Notes: a model not told the origin generated them from the letters alone. Shown: positions 33,617-42,656, counted from the stretch's first letter. The stretch is DNA of 64,000 nt from BJ22 sp021298375 (GCA_046343015.1 JBKDOL010000042.1:5500-69499), one strand, 5' to 3'. Translations and numbers: made by a program.

Positions 33617-34984
33617 TTAGCCTTGCTCGATCTCGAAGCCTTTGCGGTAAGGGCGGGAGAGGAAGCTTTGGGCCTGGGGGTCGTTGGCGATGGTTTGGCG
33701 ATCGGGGTCCCAGGTGATGGGGCGATTGAGGCGGGCGGCGATGCCCGCCAGGTGGCAGGTGGAGAGCGCGCGGTGGTGGCTGAAGACGTCCGAGATCGGC
33801 TCGACCCGATCGCGGACCGATTCGAAAAAGTTTCGGAAGTGATCGGTCAGCGGCCGGCCCTTGTAGGCTTGCTCCAGCGCTCCGCCGGGCAAGGGATTGC
33901 TGGCGAGGTCTTCGACGGGCTTGCCGGAGAGCTTGCCGCGATTGACGAAGATCCGCCCCTCAGTCCCCTCGAAGAGAATTCCGTTGCCGCCGTCGTGGCG
34001 AATGACGAGCTCGACGCCGTCGGCAAATTTGGTCTCGATCAGAAACTCGGTTGCGGTATTGTAACGCGAGGGGTCGGTCGGATAGCCATCCTTGAAGGCG
34101 ACGGGATGGACGACTTTCACGGGATTGATCGAGACGGGGCCCGTGTTGGTTTTGCCCAAGCCCCAGGTGGCGATGTCGACATGGTGCGCGCCCCAGTCGG
34201 TCAGCTTGCCTCCCGAGTACTCATACCACCAGCGGAACTCGTAGTGACAGCGCGACCAGCTTTTGGTCTCGCCGTTATCGCCGGCGAGATAGCGAAAGTC
34301 GGTTTGGGGCACGGGCCCGAGCCAGCGGTTCCAGTCGAGGTGCCGGGGAGCCTCGGCCACGGGAACTTCGGGGCTGCTCGGGGCGCCGTCGATAATGCAG
34401 GTCGCGCGTAGCAATTTGCCGAGGCGTCCCGCCTGAATCAACGCGATCGCCGTGACGAAGCGCTCGTCGCTGCGCTGCTGCGTACCGATCTGCACAATCC
34501 GCCCGGTCTGGCGGCAGGTCTCGCAAATCAGCTGGCCTTCGGCGATCGTCAGCGTCAGCGGCTTTTCGCAGTAGACGTCCTTGCCCGCGAGCATCGCTTC
34601 GATCGCAATCTTGGCGTGCCAGTGATCGGGAGTCGAGATATGCACGATGTCGATCTTCGGGTCGTCGAGGATCGCGCGGTAGTCGCTGGCCTGGGCTGGG
34701 GCGATACCGCTCCATTCCTTGACCAGCGCCGCGGCGCGCTCCATCCGCTGGCTGTCGACGTCGCTGACCGCAATGTAGTCGCCGAATTGGCGGAAGCTGG
34801 GTGCGGCTCCATGGGGGCCGTCGACGCCGGTCGCTTTCTGGCACCAGCGGCTGCCGGTGCCGATCGCGGCGACGCGGGGGCGATCGTTGGCGGAGCGGAA
34901 ACCAAAGGCTCGGGCCTGGCGGTGCAGCCAGAGTCCAGCCGCTGCGGCGGCGGTTGATTTGAGGAGGAGGCGACGGGAAAGCAT
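33617..34984 (-). CDS. Gfo/Idh/MocA family oxidoreductase, exported type
   Basis: 455 residues. The N-terminus MLSRRLLLKSTAAAAAGLWLHRQARAF is a Tat-like leader. The Rossmann part follows (RVAAIGTGSRW, then IAVSDVDSQR), with the family motif CEKPLT near residue 139 and ISTPDHWHA before it. The C-terminal half is the substrate/dimer domain with GELTDWGAHHVDIATWGLG. These NAD(P)-dependent enzymes oxidise or epimerise sugars; planctomycetes carry dozens, many exported with bound cofactor. Substrate unknown. It is not in an operon. Confidence 0.93.
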   Translation of the reverse strand: MLSRRLLLKSTAAAAAGLWLHRQARAFGFRSANDRPRVAAIGTGSRWCQKATGVDGPHGAAPSFRQFGDYIAVSDVDSQRMERAAALVKEWSGIAPAQASDYRAILDDPKIDIVHISTPDHWHAKIAIEAMLAGKDVYCEKPLTLTIAEGQLICETCRQTGRIVQIGTQQRSDERFVTAIALIQAGRLGKLLRATCIIDGAPSSPEVPVAEAPRHLDWNRWLGPVPQTDFRYLAGDNGETKSWSRCHYEFRWWYEYSGGKLTDWGAHHVDIATWGLGKTNTGPVSINPVKVVHPVAFKDGYPTDPSRYNTATEFLIETKFADGVELVIRHDGGNGILFEGTEGRIFVNRGKLSGKPVEDLASNPLPGGALEQAYKGRPLTDHFRNFFESVRDRVEPISDVFSHHRALSTCHLAGIAARLNRPITWDPDRQTIANDPQAQSFLSRPYRKGFEIEQG

Positions 34985-35096
34985 CTGCGGGCTCTGCGGA
35001 GATGGAGGTGATCGGGAAGCCGTAGTTTACGCGATCTCGGCGCGCGCGGTGCGAGTGAAGAGCGCGGGAGCGAGCCCAGAGGAGAAAAAGAGTTGG

Positions 35097-35366
35097 CTAG
35101 ATCAGTTCGCTCAGCAGGCGATCGAGCTGGTCTTGGATGAGGCCATACTCTTCGCGGAGCATGAGCTCGATCGCCAGCTCTGCTGAGATCGTTTCGCCCG
35201 GGCATGGAAGTTTGAGCTCAGGCAATTGTTGCCCGCGCGGGTCGGGTTCGGAGGGCGACACCGGATCGGGAGCGGGAACTGGAGCGGGAACCGGTGGCTT
35301 TCGCCCAGGGCAGATCATCGCTCCACCCTTTTCCAGCCACGTGGGTAAGCCCGGACGAACTGGCAT
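35097..35366 (-). CDS. Small proline-rich protein, unknown
   Basis: 89 residues (ATG 35366), or 73 from the internal ATG at 35318, which has GGTGGAG upstream. The middle is a Pro/Val/Pro spacer (PPVPAPVPAPDPVSPSEPDP), and the last ~35 residues form an acidic helix pair (ELAIELMLREEYGLIQDQLDRLLSELI). It lies between the oxidoreductase and an HD-domain gene. No similarity recognised; the low complexity leaves room for doubt that it is real. Confidence 0.45.
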   Translation of the reverse strand: MPVRPGLPTWLEKGGAMICPGRKPPVPAPVPAPDPVSPSEPDPRGQQLPELKLPCPGETISAELAIELMLREEYGLIQDQLDRLLSELI

Positions 35367-35433
35367 CGGGATTGTCTTTGTGAGTGAGGGAAGGGAAGGG
35401 GCGAAAGCAGCCGAGCAGGAGCGAGGCGGGAGC

Positions 35434-35952
35434 TCAGGGTGTGGACCAGAGCTGGAGGATTTCAGCGGGAGCGTGGCCGGTGATGGCGCGGTGATGCGCC
35501 CAGCTGATCAGCTCGCGGGCGGGCGCGGAGCCGAGCCGATCGGGATCGGGCGTGATCCCGACTCGACCCAGGTCGAGCCGATCCGCATCCCAGCAGGCCA
35601 GCAGCGTCGGATCGCCGATCGTCAAGCCATCGGTGTGCAAGCGACAGGCCTCGTAGAGCAACTCAAAACGCTGGTCATCAAGATGCACGTGCTTCCCGCG
35701 AAGCTGGTGGGCTAACTCCCCGCCGCGCTGGCCGTGCCCCGGGTCGCGGTACTCATTCCTGCGACAGGCATCATGAAACAGGGCAAACAGCGAGACGACC
35801 TCAAGGTCCGCACCCGTTTTCTCACCCACGACGTGGCCATTGGTCCAGACACGGGCCCAATGCTCGACGCCATGATCGCCTTTCGGCGGGAGCTGGTACT
35901 GTCGCAAAATGACCTGCAGAATCGCCGCGTAATCGTGTTGGGGTTGAGGCAT
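35434..35952 (-). CDS. HD-domain hydrolase-like protein
   Basis: 172 residues from ATG 35952. The metal-binding pattern of HD phosphohydrolases is present: GDHGVEHWARV (His27, His31), ALFHDACRRNE (His60-Asp61) and CWDADRLDLGRVG (Asp near 124). Such proteins hydrolyse nucleotides or other phosphate esters. The frame continues upstream to 36810 but only as antisense of metK. It begins 171 bp after the metK stop on the same strand, so it may be read with metK; a link to SAM metabolism is only a guess. Confidence 0.8.
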   Translation of the reverse strand: MPQPQHDYAAILQVILRQYQLPPKGDHGVEHWARVWTNGHVVGEKTGADLEVVSLFALFHDACRRNEYRDPGHGQRGGELAHQLRGKHVHLDDQRFELLYEACRLHTDGLTIGDPTLLACWDADRLDLGRVGITPDPDRLGSAPARELISWAHHRAITGHAPAEILQLWSTP

Positions 35953-36122
35953 GGTTTGATCTGGAGTGGATGGAAGAGGGGCAAGCCCCCGGCCGCCCTC
36001 GCGGGGAGGGCGGGAGGGCAGGGGATAGGCACGGATTGTACGGGAAGCCGTGAGCGAGGGTCGCCGCGCTCCGCGCGCCCTGCGCGAGCGGAGCGCCCCG
36101 GATCGGAAGCATCGTCGCGAGA

Positions 36123-37319
36123 TCAGGCGTGGCTCGCGAACCAGCTTTGCAGCTGCGCGACATGGTCCAGCCGCTCCCAGGTGAGCGAAAGGTCGGGTCG
36201 ACCGAAATGGCCGCCGACTGAAAGCTGGCGATAGATGCCGCGCCGCAGTTCGAGGTTGCGGATGATCTCGCCGGGGGTCAGCCGAAAGACGTCGCGCACG
36301 GCCCGAGCGAGCTGGACGGTGGGGCAGGTCGAAGTTCCGAAGGTCTCGACATGCACACTGACCGGTTCGGCGACGCCGATGGCATAAGCCAGTTGGACTT
36401 CGCAGCGACTGGCCAGTCCCGCCGCGACCAGATTCTTGGCGACGTGTCGCGCGGCATAGGCGCCGGACCGATCGACTTTGGTTGGGTCCTTGCCGCTGAA
36501 GGCGCCGCCGCCATGCCGGGCAAAGCCGCCATAGGTATCGACGATGATTTTCCGCCCGGTCAAGCCACAATCGGCTGCGGGCCCACCGGTGACGAATCGA
36601 CCGGTCGGATTGACGTAGTGCAGGATCTCGCCCCGCTTCAGGCCGGCTGGCAGCACCGGCTGGATAATCGCCGAGATCAGATAGCGGCGGAGCTCGTCGA
36701 GCGAAACAGCCGCGTCGTGCTGGGTCGACAGCACGACCGTATCGACGCCCCAAGGCTTGCCACCGCGGTACTCGATCGTGACTTGGCATTTGGCGTCGGG
36801 GCGCAGCCACTCGACCCAGCCTTCCTTTCGCGCCTGCGTCAGTCGGGCGAGAATCTGATTGGCCAGGCTAATCGGCAGCGGCATCATCTCGGGCGTCTCG
36901 TCGCAGGCGTAGCCGAACATCAATCCCTGGTCCCCCGCGCCGAGTCGCTCGGGCGGATCGGACTCGACCACGCCCAAGGCAATGTCGCCTGCCTGCTCGC
37001 TGATGGAGACTTCCACCCGGCAGCGATCGGCGTCGATTCCCAGCTCTGGGCTGGTGTAGCCGACTTGCCGGAGGACGTCTCGGGCTACCGACTCGAAGCA
37101 GGGGGAAGCTTGGCTGGTGATCTCGCCGGCGATCACCACCAGCTCTTTGGAGAGCAGTGTCTCGCAGGCGACGCGGCTGGTCGGGTCCTGGTTGAGGCAA
37201 CCATCGAGCACCGTGTCGGAGATTTGGTCGGCGAGCTTGTCGGGGTGACCCTCGCTGACTGATTCGCTGGTGAAAAGAAAGTCGCTGGCGACGTGGGGAC
37301 TGGACACTTGGTTCGACAT
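36123..37319 (-). CDS. metK: S-adenosylmethionine synthetase
   Basis: 398 residues, full length. FTSESVSEGHPDKLADQISD (near residue 16) is the first signature, GAGDQGLMFGYACDETPE the ATP-binding loop, and GGAFSGKDPTKVDRSGAYAAR the second signature with the catalytic lysine. It makes SAM from methionine and ATP. Its leader on the minus strand contains a SAM-I-type riboswitch (37558-37678) and a terminator (37501-37525), so it should be switched off when SAM is high. A four-unit minisatellite sits between terminator and start codon. Confidence 0.98.
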   Translation of the reverse strand: MSNQVSSPHVASDFLFTSESVSEGHPDKLADQISDTVLDGCLNQDPTSRVACETLLSKELVVIAGEITSQASPCFESVARDVLRQVGYTSPELGIDADRCRVEVSISEQAGDIALGVVESDPPERLGAGDQGLMFGYACDETPEMMPLPISLANQILARLTQARKEGWVEWLRPDAKCQVTIEYRGGKPWGVDTVVLSTQHDAAVSLDELRRYLISAIIQPVLPAGLKRGEILHYVNPTGRFVTGGPAADCGLTGRKIIVDTYGGFARHGGGAFSGKDPTKVDRSGAYAARHVAKNLVAAGLASRCEVQLAYAIGVAEPVSVHVETFGTSTCPTVQLARAVRDVFRLTPGEIIRNLELRRGIYRQLSVGGHFGRPDLSLTWERLDHVAQLQSWFASHA

Positions 37320-37418
37320 GCAGGCGCTCCCGGCAAAAATGAATTGGCGGGGCGGAAGTGTTCAGACTGCGAAAACCCGGCAAAGGGGAGAGCAGGTGGC
37401 CCAACAGGGAGCCCGACA

Positions 37419-37477
37419 GGGGATCCCAAAAAAGGGGATCCAAGACGGGGGAACCAAGATTGGGGATCCAAAACGGG
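37419..37477 (-). repeat. GGGGATCCAAGACG minisatellite in the metK leader
   Basis: Four 14-15 bp units at 37419, 37434, 37448 and 37462, each GGGGATCC or GGGGAACC plus an A-rich end. It lies in the transcribed leader between the riboswitch terminator and the metK start, about 100 bp before the ATG. Confidence 0.85.
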
Positions 37478-37500
37478 ACCTGAGAGGCGTACAGCGCATG

Positions 37501-37525
37501 AAAAACCCCTCGCGAAAGTGAGGGG
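37501..37525 (-). terminator. Rho-independent terminator of the metK riboswitch
   Basis: On the minus strand CCCCTC, loop ACTTTCGC, GAGGGG, then TTTTT: a six-pair GC-rich hairpin and U-run. It is 33 bp downstream of the SAM aptamer and upstream of metK, the expected place for the OFF-state of a SAM riboswitch. Confidence 0.85.
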
Positions 37526-37557
37526 CGGACTCGTCGTGGGATTGCTCCTGAAACGGG

Positions 37558-37678
37558 CCGCATCGGTTCAAATCGAGGCCAAAAGCCGCAATTTGACTGG
37601 CTGTAGCACCTTGGCCGACGGGGGCCAGGTTGCCGGGCGGTCGCAGGGCCAAAACCCTACCGCCACTCTTGATGCAAA
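37558..37678 (-). ncRNA. SAM riboswitch (SAM-I type) controlling metK
   Basis: The minus strand shows the S-box core: closing stem GCATC (37671-37675) with GATGC (37560-37564), ATCAAGAGTGGCGG, then GCCCGGCAACC (complement of 37627-37637) and AAGGTGCTACAGCC (complement of 37599-37612). The P3 and P4 arms are longer than in Bacillus members, so it may be a SAM-I/IV variant. Together with the following terminator it should stop transcription of metK when SAM binds. No other gene lies downstream in range. Confidence 0.88.
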
Positions 37679-37791
37679 GAAAGCACAATTGCTTTCACGG
37701 GCTTATTATTCGCTTTGTCCGGCTGAAGTCAAGCGCGGCTGGGAGGCTGACCAAACGTGTCCGGGGGGAGGGCGATATTGCCCGGCACGAA

Positions 37792-37827
37792 GGGAGCAAG
37801 CCATGCGTCGGGAGCAAGCCATGCGTT
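37792..37827 (+). repeat. Perfect-core 18-bp duplication of ribosome-binding site plus ATG
   Basis: GGGAGCAAGCCATGCGT(C/T) twice in a row (37792-37809, 37810-37827). Each copy contains GGGAG and an ATG at the right distance, both ATGs in the same frame of the gene that follows, so this gene has two equal start sites six codons apart. Confidence 0.9.
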
Positions 37828-38213
37828 ATCAGTCATTGCGTCGAGCCTATTGCTGTACGGAGCGAGACTTCGGATTTCGGGACATGCCGGTGACGGTCTT
37901 GCCGCTCAGCCGGGCGTCGTTGGTCTCTCTGCTGGAGCTGCGGATTTTCAGCGTGGAGTGCCTGCGGGTTGCCGTGAACCGGGCTGAGCTGGGACAATTC
38001 GAGTGCTGGCAAGTAGTGGACTGGCCAAGCGTGCTCCTGGAGTTCAACCGTTACTTTGAGTCTGAGCTCTGTCTGACAAACCTGATGAAATTGCCTCAGC
38101 GAAATTGGGTCGAGGATGGGCTGGGCCGCCGCCACAAGCTGCTGCCAAAGATGCGGTCCGTTGACGATTTGCTGTACGACTTTGATCGACATTGTTTGGG
38201 AGCACGAGAGTAA
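37803..38213 (+). CDS. Small unknown protein with duplicated start site
   Basis: 136 residues from ATG 37803 or 130 from ATG 37821; both have GGGAGCAAG upstream because the start region is tandemly duplicated. Sequence such as LLELRIFSVECLRVAVNRAE, WQVVDWPSVLLEFNRYFESE and RSVDDLLYDFDRHCLG looks like a helical soluble protein, but I recognise no family. The open frame reaches back to 37293 through the metK leader and is not coding there. The stop codon lies in the first unit of a 21-bp tandem repeat. It could still be a chance ORF. Confidence 0.45.
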   Translation: MRREQAMRYQSLRRAYCCTERDFGFRDMPVTVLPLSRASLVSLLELRIFSVECLRVAVNRAELGQFECWQVVDWPSVLLEFNRYFESELCLTNLMKLPQRNWVEDGLGRRHKLLPKMRSVDDLLYDFDRHCLGARE

Positions 38214-38250
38214 TCAGCATGCGCAAGGCAGTAATCAGCATGCGCAAGGC
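38209..38250 (+). repeat. Perfect 21-bp tandem duplication at a stop codon
   Basis: AGTAATCAGCATGCGCAAGG(C) twice (38209-38229, 38230-38250). The TAA of the first copy ends the small gene at 37803. Confidence 0.9.
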
Positions 38251-38288
38251 AAGCGGAACGGAACAACCACCGCGTTTGCACATCCACT

Positions 38289-38316
38289 CCTGAGCGGCCT
38301 GGCGCTGGCCACCGAT
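38289..38316 (+). repeat. GAGCGGCCTGGCGCTGGCC family copy
   Basis: CCTGAGCGGCCTGGCGCTGG and CCACCGAT; one of the best-kept copies of the scattered element. Confidence 0.75.
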
Positions 38317-38398
38317 AGAATCGCCAGTCCCTTCCGCATATACAATCAAGACTCGAAAGAGCACGCGAACATCAAAAGGCGAGCAAGGAAATAACCAG

Positions 38399-39562
38399 AT
38401 GAAGTTCATTCACACGGCGGATTGGCAGATCGGCAAAAACTTTGACCGGGTGACGGTAGTCGACGACCAGTCCAAGCTGCGGGCGGCACGGGTCGATGCG
38501 ATCCGCGAACTGGGACGCGTCGCCCGTCAGCAAAACGGGGATTTTGTCCTCGTCGCTGGTGACCTGTTCGAATCGTCGACGCCGACGAACCACGTTGTCG
38601 CCGAGTTGTTGGGGGCGGTTCGCGGGATCGACTTGCCTGTCATTGCCATCCCCGGCAATCACGACCATGGCGGACCGGGCGGCGTTTGGAACTTGCCCTT
38701 CTTTGTGCAACGCGCCGCGGAACTTGCGCCCAACTTTCGCGTCCTGCTCAAACCTGAAGCGGTCGATCTCGGATCGGCTTGGGTCCTCCCTTGTCCACTC
38801 CTTCGCCGCCACGAAGCCGATGACCTCACGCGCTGGATTCGCGAGCCAGAGACCATCGCTCAGCTGACCGGGGACAAGCCGCGAATCGTACTGGCCCACG
38901 GCAGCACCCAGGCATTTCTCCAGCTTGAGTCGGGGGACGAGGAAGAGGGAGGGTGGGCGACCAACTTGATCCAGCTCGACCTGCTGCCCCGCAGCGAGGT
39001 TGATTACGTTGCGCTCGGCGATTGGCATGGCACGAAGGCAATCCAGCCCTGGGCCTGGTACAGCGGCACACCCGAACACGATCGCTTTGCCCGAGGTGCG
39101 GACTACCATTCGGGCAATGTGCTCAGCGTCGAACTGCATCGCGGTGCCGCTCCCCAAGTCGAAGTGATTCCCACCGGGCGACTCGGCTGGCACACACTCG
39201 ATTTTCAGTTCACCGGCAGCGAATCGCTCGACCGCCTCAAACGGGAACTTGAACAACGGCTTGGTGGCCGGGCCAAGGAAGACCTGTTGCTGCTGGAACT
39301 CAGCGGCATGATCGGGTTGGAGACGCATCGCGAGCTGTATGAACTGCGCGAACTTTTGGAAGCTCGATTGCTGCGCGTCAAATGGCGCGACCGAACCACG
39401 GTGGAGCCGAGCGAAGAGGAGATCGCCCGGCTTGGCCAGCGGAGTGATTTGCCGTTGACACAACTCGTCCTCGGGCGACTGTTTGAAGAGAGCGGCGGCG
39501 AGCGCTCGGCGCTGGCCAAGGCTGCGATTCGGGAGCTTTATGGGTTGATTGGAAGGGGGTAG
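38399..39562 (+). CDS. DNA repair exonuclease of the SbcD/YhaO/Mre11 type
   Basis: 387 residues with the calcineurin-type metallophosphoesterase motifs: HTADWQIGK (His5, Asp8), VLVAGDLFESS, AIPGNHDHGG, and later VLAHGSTQ and YVALGDWHG, which complete the two-metal site. The C-terminal ~130 residues form the capping/partner domain. It should cut DNA ends together with the ATPase encoded 209 bp downstream on the same strand. ATG 38399 is clear. The overall shape is closer to YhaO than to classical SbcD. Confidence 0.88.
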   Translation: MKFIHTADWQIGKNFDRVTVVDDQSKLRAARVDAIRELGRVARQQNGDFVLVAGDLFESSTPTNHVVAELLGAVRGIDLPVIAIPGNHDHGGPGGVWNLPFFVQRAAELAPNFRVLLKPEAVDLGSAWVLPCPLLRRHEADDLTRWIREPETIAQLTGDKPRIVLAHGSTQAFLQLESGDEEEGGWATNLIQLDLLPRSEVDYVALGDWHGTKAIQPWAWYSGTPEHDRFARGADYHSGNVLSVELHRGAAPQVEVIPTGRLGWHTLDFQFTGSESLDRLKRELEQRLGGRAKEDLLLLELSGMIGLETHRELYELRELLEARLLRVKWRDRTTVEPSEEEIARLGQRSDLPLTQLVLGRLFEESGGERSALAKAAIRELYGLIGRG

Positions 39563-39607
39563 TGGGGAGTGGCGGGCGGCGAGTGGCGAGATTTGAGACG
39601 CGGTTCC

Positions 39608-39633
39608 CTTGAGCGGCCTGATCCCTGGCCACG
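39608..39633 (+). repeat. Degenerate GAGCGGCCTG family copy
   Basis: TTGAGCGGCCTGATCCCTGG then CCACGGGT, a diverged copy between the two repair genes. Confidence 0.55.
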
Positions 39634-39771
39634 GGTCGTCCCTGTGTCCGGATTCAAGTAACTGCAATGATCTGAATTCAGATCCGGTTTGGTCTCTTCC
39701 GGTTCCTTGTAAAATGGGTGTGCAGACTGCCGGCTGCGGTTTGATGATTGAGCTGAAACGAGCGGGCTAAC

Positions 39772-42453
39772 ATGAGAATTTGTCGGTTGAAGGTTCAGAA
39801 TTTCCGGATTCATCAACTTTGCGAGGTCTCGTTTGACCCTCAGTTGACTCTGATTTCCGGACCGAATGAATCAGGGAAGTCGACCCTGATGCAGGCGCTG
39901 AACTGCGCACTGTTTCTCAAAGCCAAGGGAAATTCCAAGGAACACAAAGCGCTCAAGTCGCGGCTGTATCCAGGCGACCCGACAGTGGAACTTGAATTCG
40001 AGATCGGGCCACGCCAGTTTCAGCTCAGCAAAATTTTTCGCGGTTCCAGCGGCGTGACCCTGCTGAAGGAAAAGGGGGGCACCGCCCTGCACGATGCGGA
40101 AGCCGAGGAACGCCTGGGCGAGTTATTGGCTCAGGTCGGAACCAGCGGCTGGGAGACGCTTTTCGTAAAGCAAGGTGCCAGCGGCAGCAATCCCATGGAA
40201 TTGGTCGCCGACAATGAGGAACTGCTCCGCCGGCTCCGCGACCTTGGCGGAGCCGTCGTGACCGCCAGTTCGCGGGATGACCAACTCGCCGCGGCGATCG
40301 CTGAAGTCATCGCGGAGACGTTTACCAACACCGGTGCGCCGCGGAAAAACAGTGAACTCGAGCGGGCGACTACGCGTCGGGATGATCTGCGGAGCGAACA
40401 CGAGCGCGCGGCGAATCGGGCGAAGGCCTTGTATCAATCGGCGGAAACCGTCGACCAGACCGAGCGATTGATCGCTGAAAAAGATGAGGTCCTTGCCGAA
40501 CTGAGGCAGGAACTCGACCAACTCCAGGCCGCTTTGGCTCAAGCCAGCGAATTAGAAGACAAACAGAAGCGGCTGGAGCAGGAGCTTTCCCAGTGCCAAT
40601 CCCGGCTGAAAGAGCTCAAGTCGGCCGAACAGCAGATCGCCGAGCTGGAGACGGCGCAGCACAAGGCGGCGACTGAACTGGAACCGCTGCAGACGGAATT
40701 GGCCACACTCAAGCAGCGGATGGTTTCGACCACTGAGGCTCTGGCCGAGGCCAATCGCCTGGCTGATGAGGCGGGCGAGGAACTCCGCCGCCGTCGCGTG
40801 GAAGGTGAATGGGCGCTGGCCCTGCGCGATCGACTCGAGCTGACTGCGAGACTGACGGAGCTTTCGGCGCAGTGGAATGCATTGCAGCAATTGCGCGAGG
40901 AAGTTGCCAGGCTGAGTGAGGCTCAAAGCGCGGTGCCGAAACTCAGTGACCGCGAGGTGCAGGCGTTGACGGACGCTGAGGGGCGAGTGCGTGAACAGCA
41001 GGCGGCAGTGCGGGCGATGGGGGCGCGGATTCAGGTCCTCGCGGCCGAGGGGCCGTTGATGATTGGCGGCGAGCCTCGGGTCGCGGGTGCAGAGGTCGTC
41101 CTGACCAACGATTCGGAGGTAACTTTCGGGAGCGACCTGAAGTTGATTGTTTCGCCCGGAGGTGAGGAAGGATTGCAGGCCGCCCTCCACAATCTGGGCC
41201 AGGCCGAAGAGCAGTTCCGCCAGTTGCTGGCCGAACACGCCGTGGTCTCAGTCGCCGAGGCGGCGAGATTCTCCCGGGAACGCGAGTCGTTGGGCGTTCA
41301 GCTCAAGGCAGCCCAGAAGCGGTTGAAGGAATTGAAACCGAGCGAACTGGAACAAGCCAAGTCGGAAGCGGCACTGGCCCTAAGTCAGGCCCGCAGTCGC
41401 ACCGACCAACTCCGGGCCCAATTGCCCCCGGGTGAAGAGCCAACCACTTCGGAAGCAGCCCGAATCAGGCTGGGCCAGTGCGAGCGCGAGCGGGAGCAGG
41501 CGGAAACCGTTCAGCGCGAACGCGAGGGGGACCGCAAACGCCAGCAGGAGCGACTGAATCAGTACACGAACGAGCGGGCTGAGAAAGAGGAGGCGATCGC
41601 CAGCCGCAACCAACTGGCGGCCCGGCAGGCTGGCGAACTGCAGAGCCTGTTGCGAACTTGGGGGGAAGCAGCGGCGCGAACGGCGAATCGTGGCCAACTC
41701 GAGTCCGAGGTCGCGGAGTTGAATGACCAGCTGTGTAAACTGTGCGCGGCCCTGCAGCAGCTCGCTCCGGAGGAATTGCGGCGGCGTTCCGACCGATTGA
41801 ACCAGTCTCGGGCGAGGCAGCAAACCGCTCGGGAGGAGGCCCAGCATCGACTGATCGCGGCTCGGGCCCTGCTGCAGCGGGAAGAGACCGAGGACCCGAT
41901 CGGCGAAAGCGAACGTGCGCGCGTGCGACTGGAGCAGGCCGAGGAATACTTGGCTGGAGTCGACTTGCAGGCGCGGGCCTACCGGCGCCTGCACGAGCTC
42001 TATCAGGAAGAGAAGCAGCGGGCCGCGGAGCAGTATACGGAGAACCTGCGGAGTCGGATCGGCGATTACCTGCAGCGAATGTACGGTCCCGGAGCTCAGG
42101 TGCAGGTGAGAATGGACGACGATGGGCTGAGTTTCAAAACCGTGGCGATCAGTCGGCCGGAATTCAGCGACACCGAATTTGAATTTGAATCGCTCAGTGG
42201 CGGAGCGAGCGAGCAGGTTGCAGCCGCGACTCGATTGGCGGTGGCTGAGATCCTGGCGAGCGAGTTCGCGGGAACCTTGCCGGTGGTGTTTGATGATGCG
42301 TTTACCAATTCCGATCCGGCCCGGGTGCTCAAGCTGCAGGATATGCTTTACCTTGCGGCCGAGCGGGGCTTGCAGGTGATCGTGCTCTCCTGTTCGCCGC
42401 GGGATTTCCGCATTCTGGGAGCTGCGGAGGTAGCGCTGCCCGGGCTGCGCTGA
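39772..42453 (+). CDS. SbcC/Rad50-related AAA ATPase of the YhaN type
   Basis: 893 residues with SMC-like layout. Walker A is GPNESGKST (30-38) behind MRICRLKVQNFRIHQ. Two long Glu/Gln/Leu coiled coils follow (~190-380 and ~470-760). Between them, in place of a CxxC zinc hook, is a small beta domain (ALAAEGPLMIGGEPRVAGAE, SEVTFGSDLKLIVSPGG), as in YhaN-like ATPases. The signature motif LSGGASEQVAAATRLAVAE and Walker B LPVVFDDAFTNSD are near the C-terminus. It should form a complex with the nuclease upstream to process DNA ends. Confidence 0.9.
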   Translation: MRICRLKVQNFRIHQLCEVSFDPQLTLISGPNESGKSTLMQALNCALFLKAKGNSKEHKALKSRLYPGDPTVELEFEIGPRQFQLSKIFRGSSGVTLLKEKGGTALHDAEAEERLGELLAQVGTSGWETLFVKQGASGSNPMELVADNEELLRRLRDLGGAVVTASSRDDQLAAAIAEVIAETFTNTGAPRKNSELERATTRRDDLRSEHERAANRAKALYQSAETVDQTERLIAEKDEVLAELRQELDQLQAALAQASELEDKQKRLEQELSQCQSRLKELKSAEQQIAELETAQHKAATELEPLQTELATLKQRMVSTTEALAEANRLADEAGEELRRRRVEGEWALALRDRLELTARLTELSAQWNALQQLREEVARLSEAQSAVPKLSDREVQALTDAEGRVREQQAAVRAMGARIQVLAAEGPLMIGGEPRVAGAEVVLTNDSEVTFGSDLKLIVSPGGEEGLQAALHNLGQAEEQFRQLLAEHAVVSVAEAARFSRERESLGVQLKAAQKRLKELKPSELEQAKSEAALALSQARSRTDQLRAQLPPGEEPTTSEAARIRLGQCEREREQAETVQREREGDRKRQQERLNQYTNERAEKEEAIASRNQLAARQAGELQSLLRTWGEAAARTANRGQLESEVAELNDQLCKLCAALQQLAPEELRRRSDRLNQSRARQQTAREEAQHRLIAARALLQREETEDPIGESERARVRLEQAEEYLAGVDLQARAYRRLHELYQEEKQRAAEQYTENLRSRIGDYLQRMYGPGAQVQVRMDDDGLSFKTVAISRPEFSDTEFEFESLSGGASEQVAAATRLAVAEILASEFAGTLPVVFDDAFTNSDPARVLKLQDMLYLAAERGLQVIVLSCSPRDFRILGAAEVALPGLR

Positions 42454-42656
42454 TAATGAGGAGAAGAGGAGCAGCGGGCCGCGAAGCGCGACTGGGTCCG
42501 GCGAAGCGACGTTTCCGCGGTTGCTAGCAACAGAGATTAGGGTTGGAGCGGGACGCGGGGCTCGCTAAGTTGTCTTTAGCGGAAGCGGCGTTGAGCGGTC
42601 GCAACCTGTCCAGCGATTAACCAGTGGAAAACAGCTCACTTGACCGGGAAGTGGAG

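Noticed and set aside
35953..36810. N-terminal extension of the HD-domain gene
   Set aside because: It is on the same strand as metK but in another phase and reads as arginine-rich noise over metK codons.
37293..37802. Long plus-strand frame leading into the small gene at 37803
   Set aside because: It covers the minus-strand metK start, minisatellite, terminator and SAM aptamer; the translation is repeat noise.
39772..42453. Classical SbcC or SMC protein
   Set aside because: No CxxC hook or hinge of the SMC type; the central beta domain and pairing with a YhaO-like nuclease fit YhaN better.
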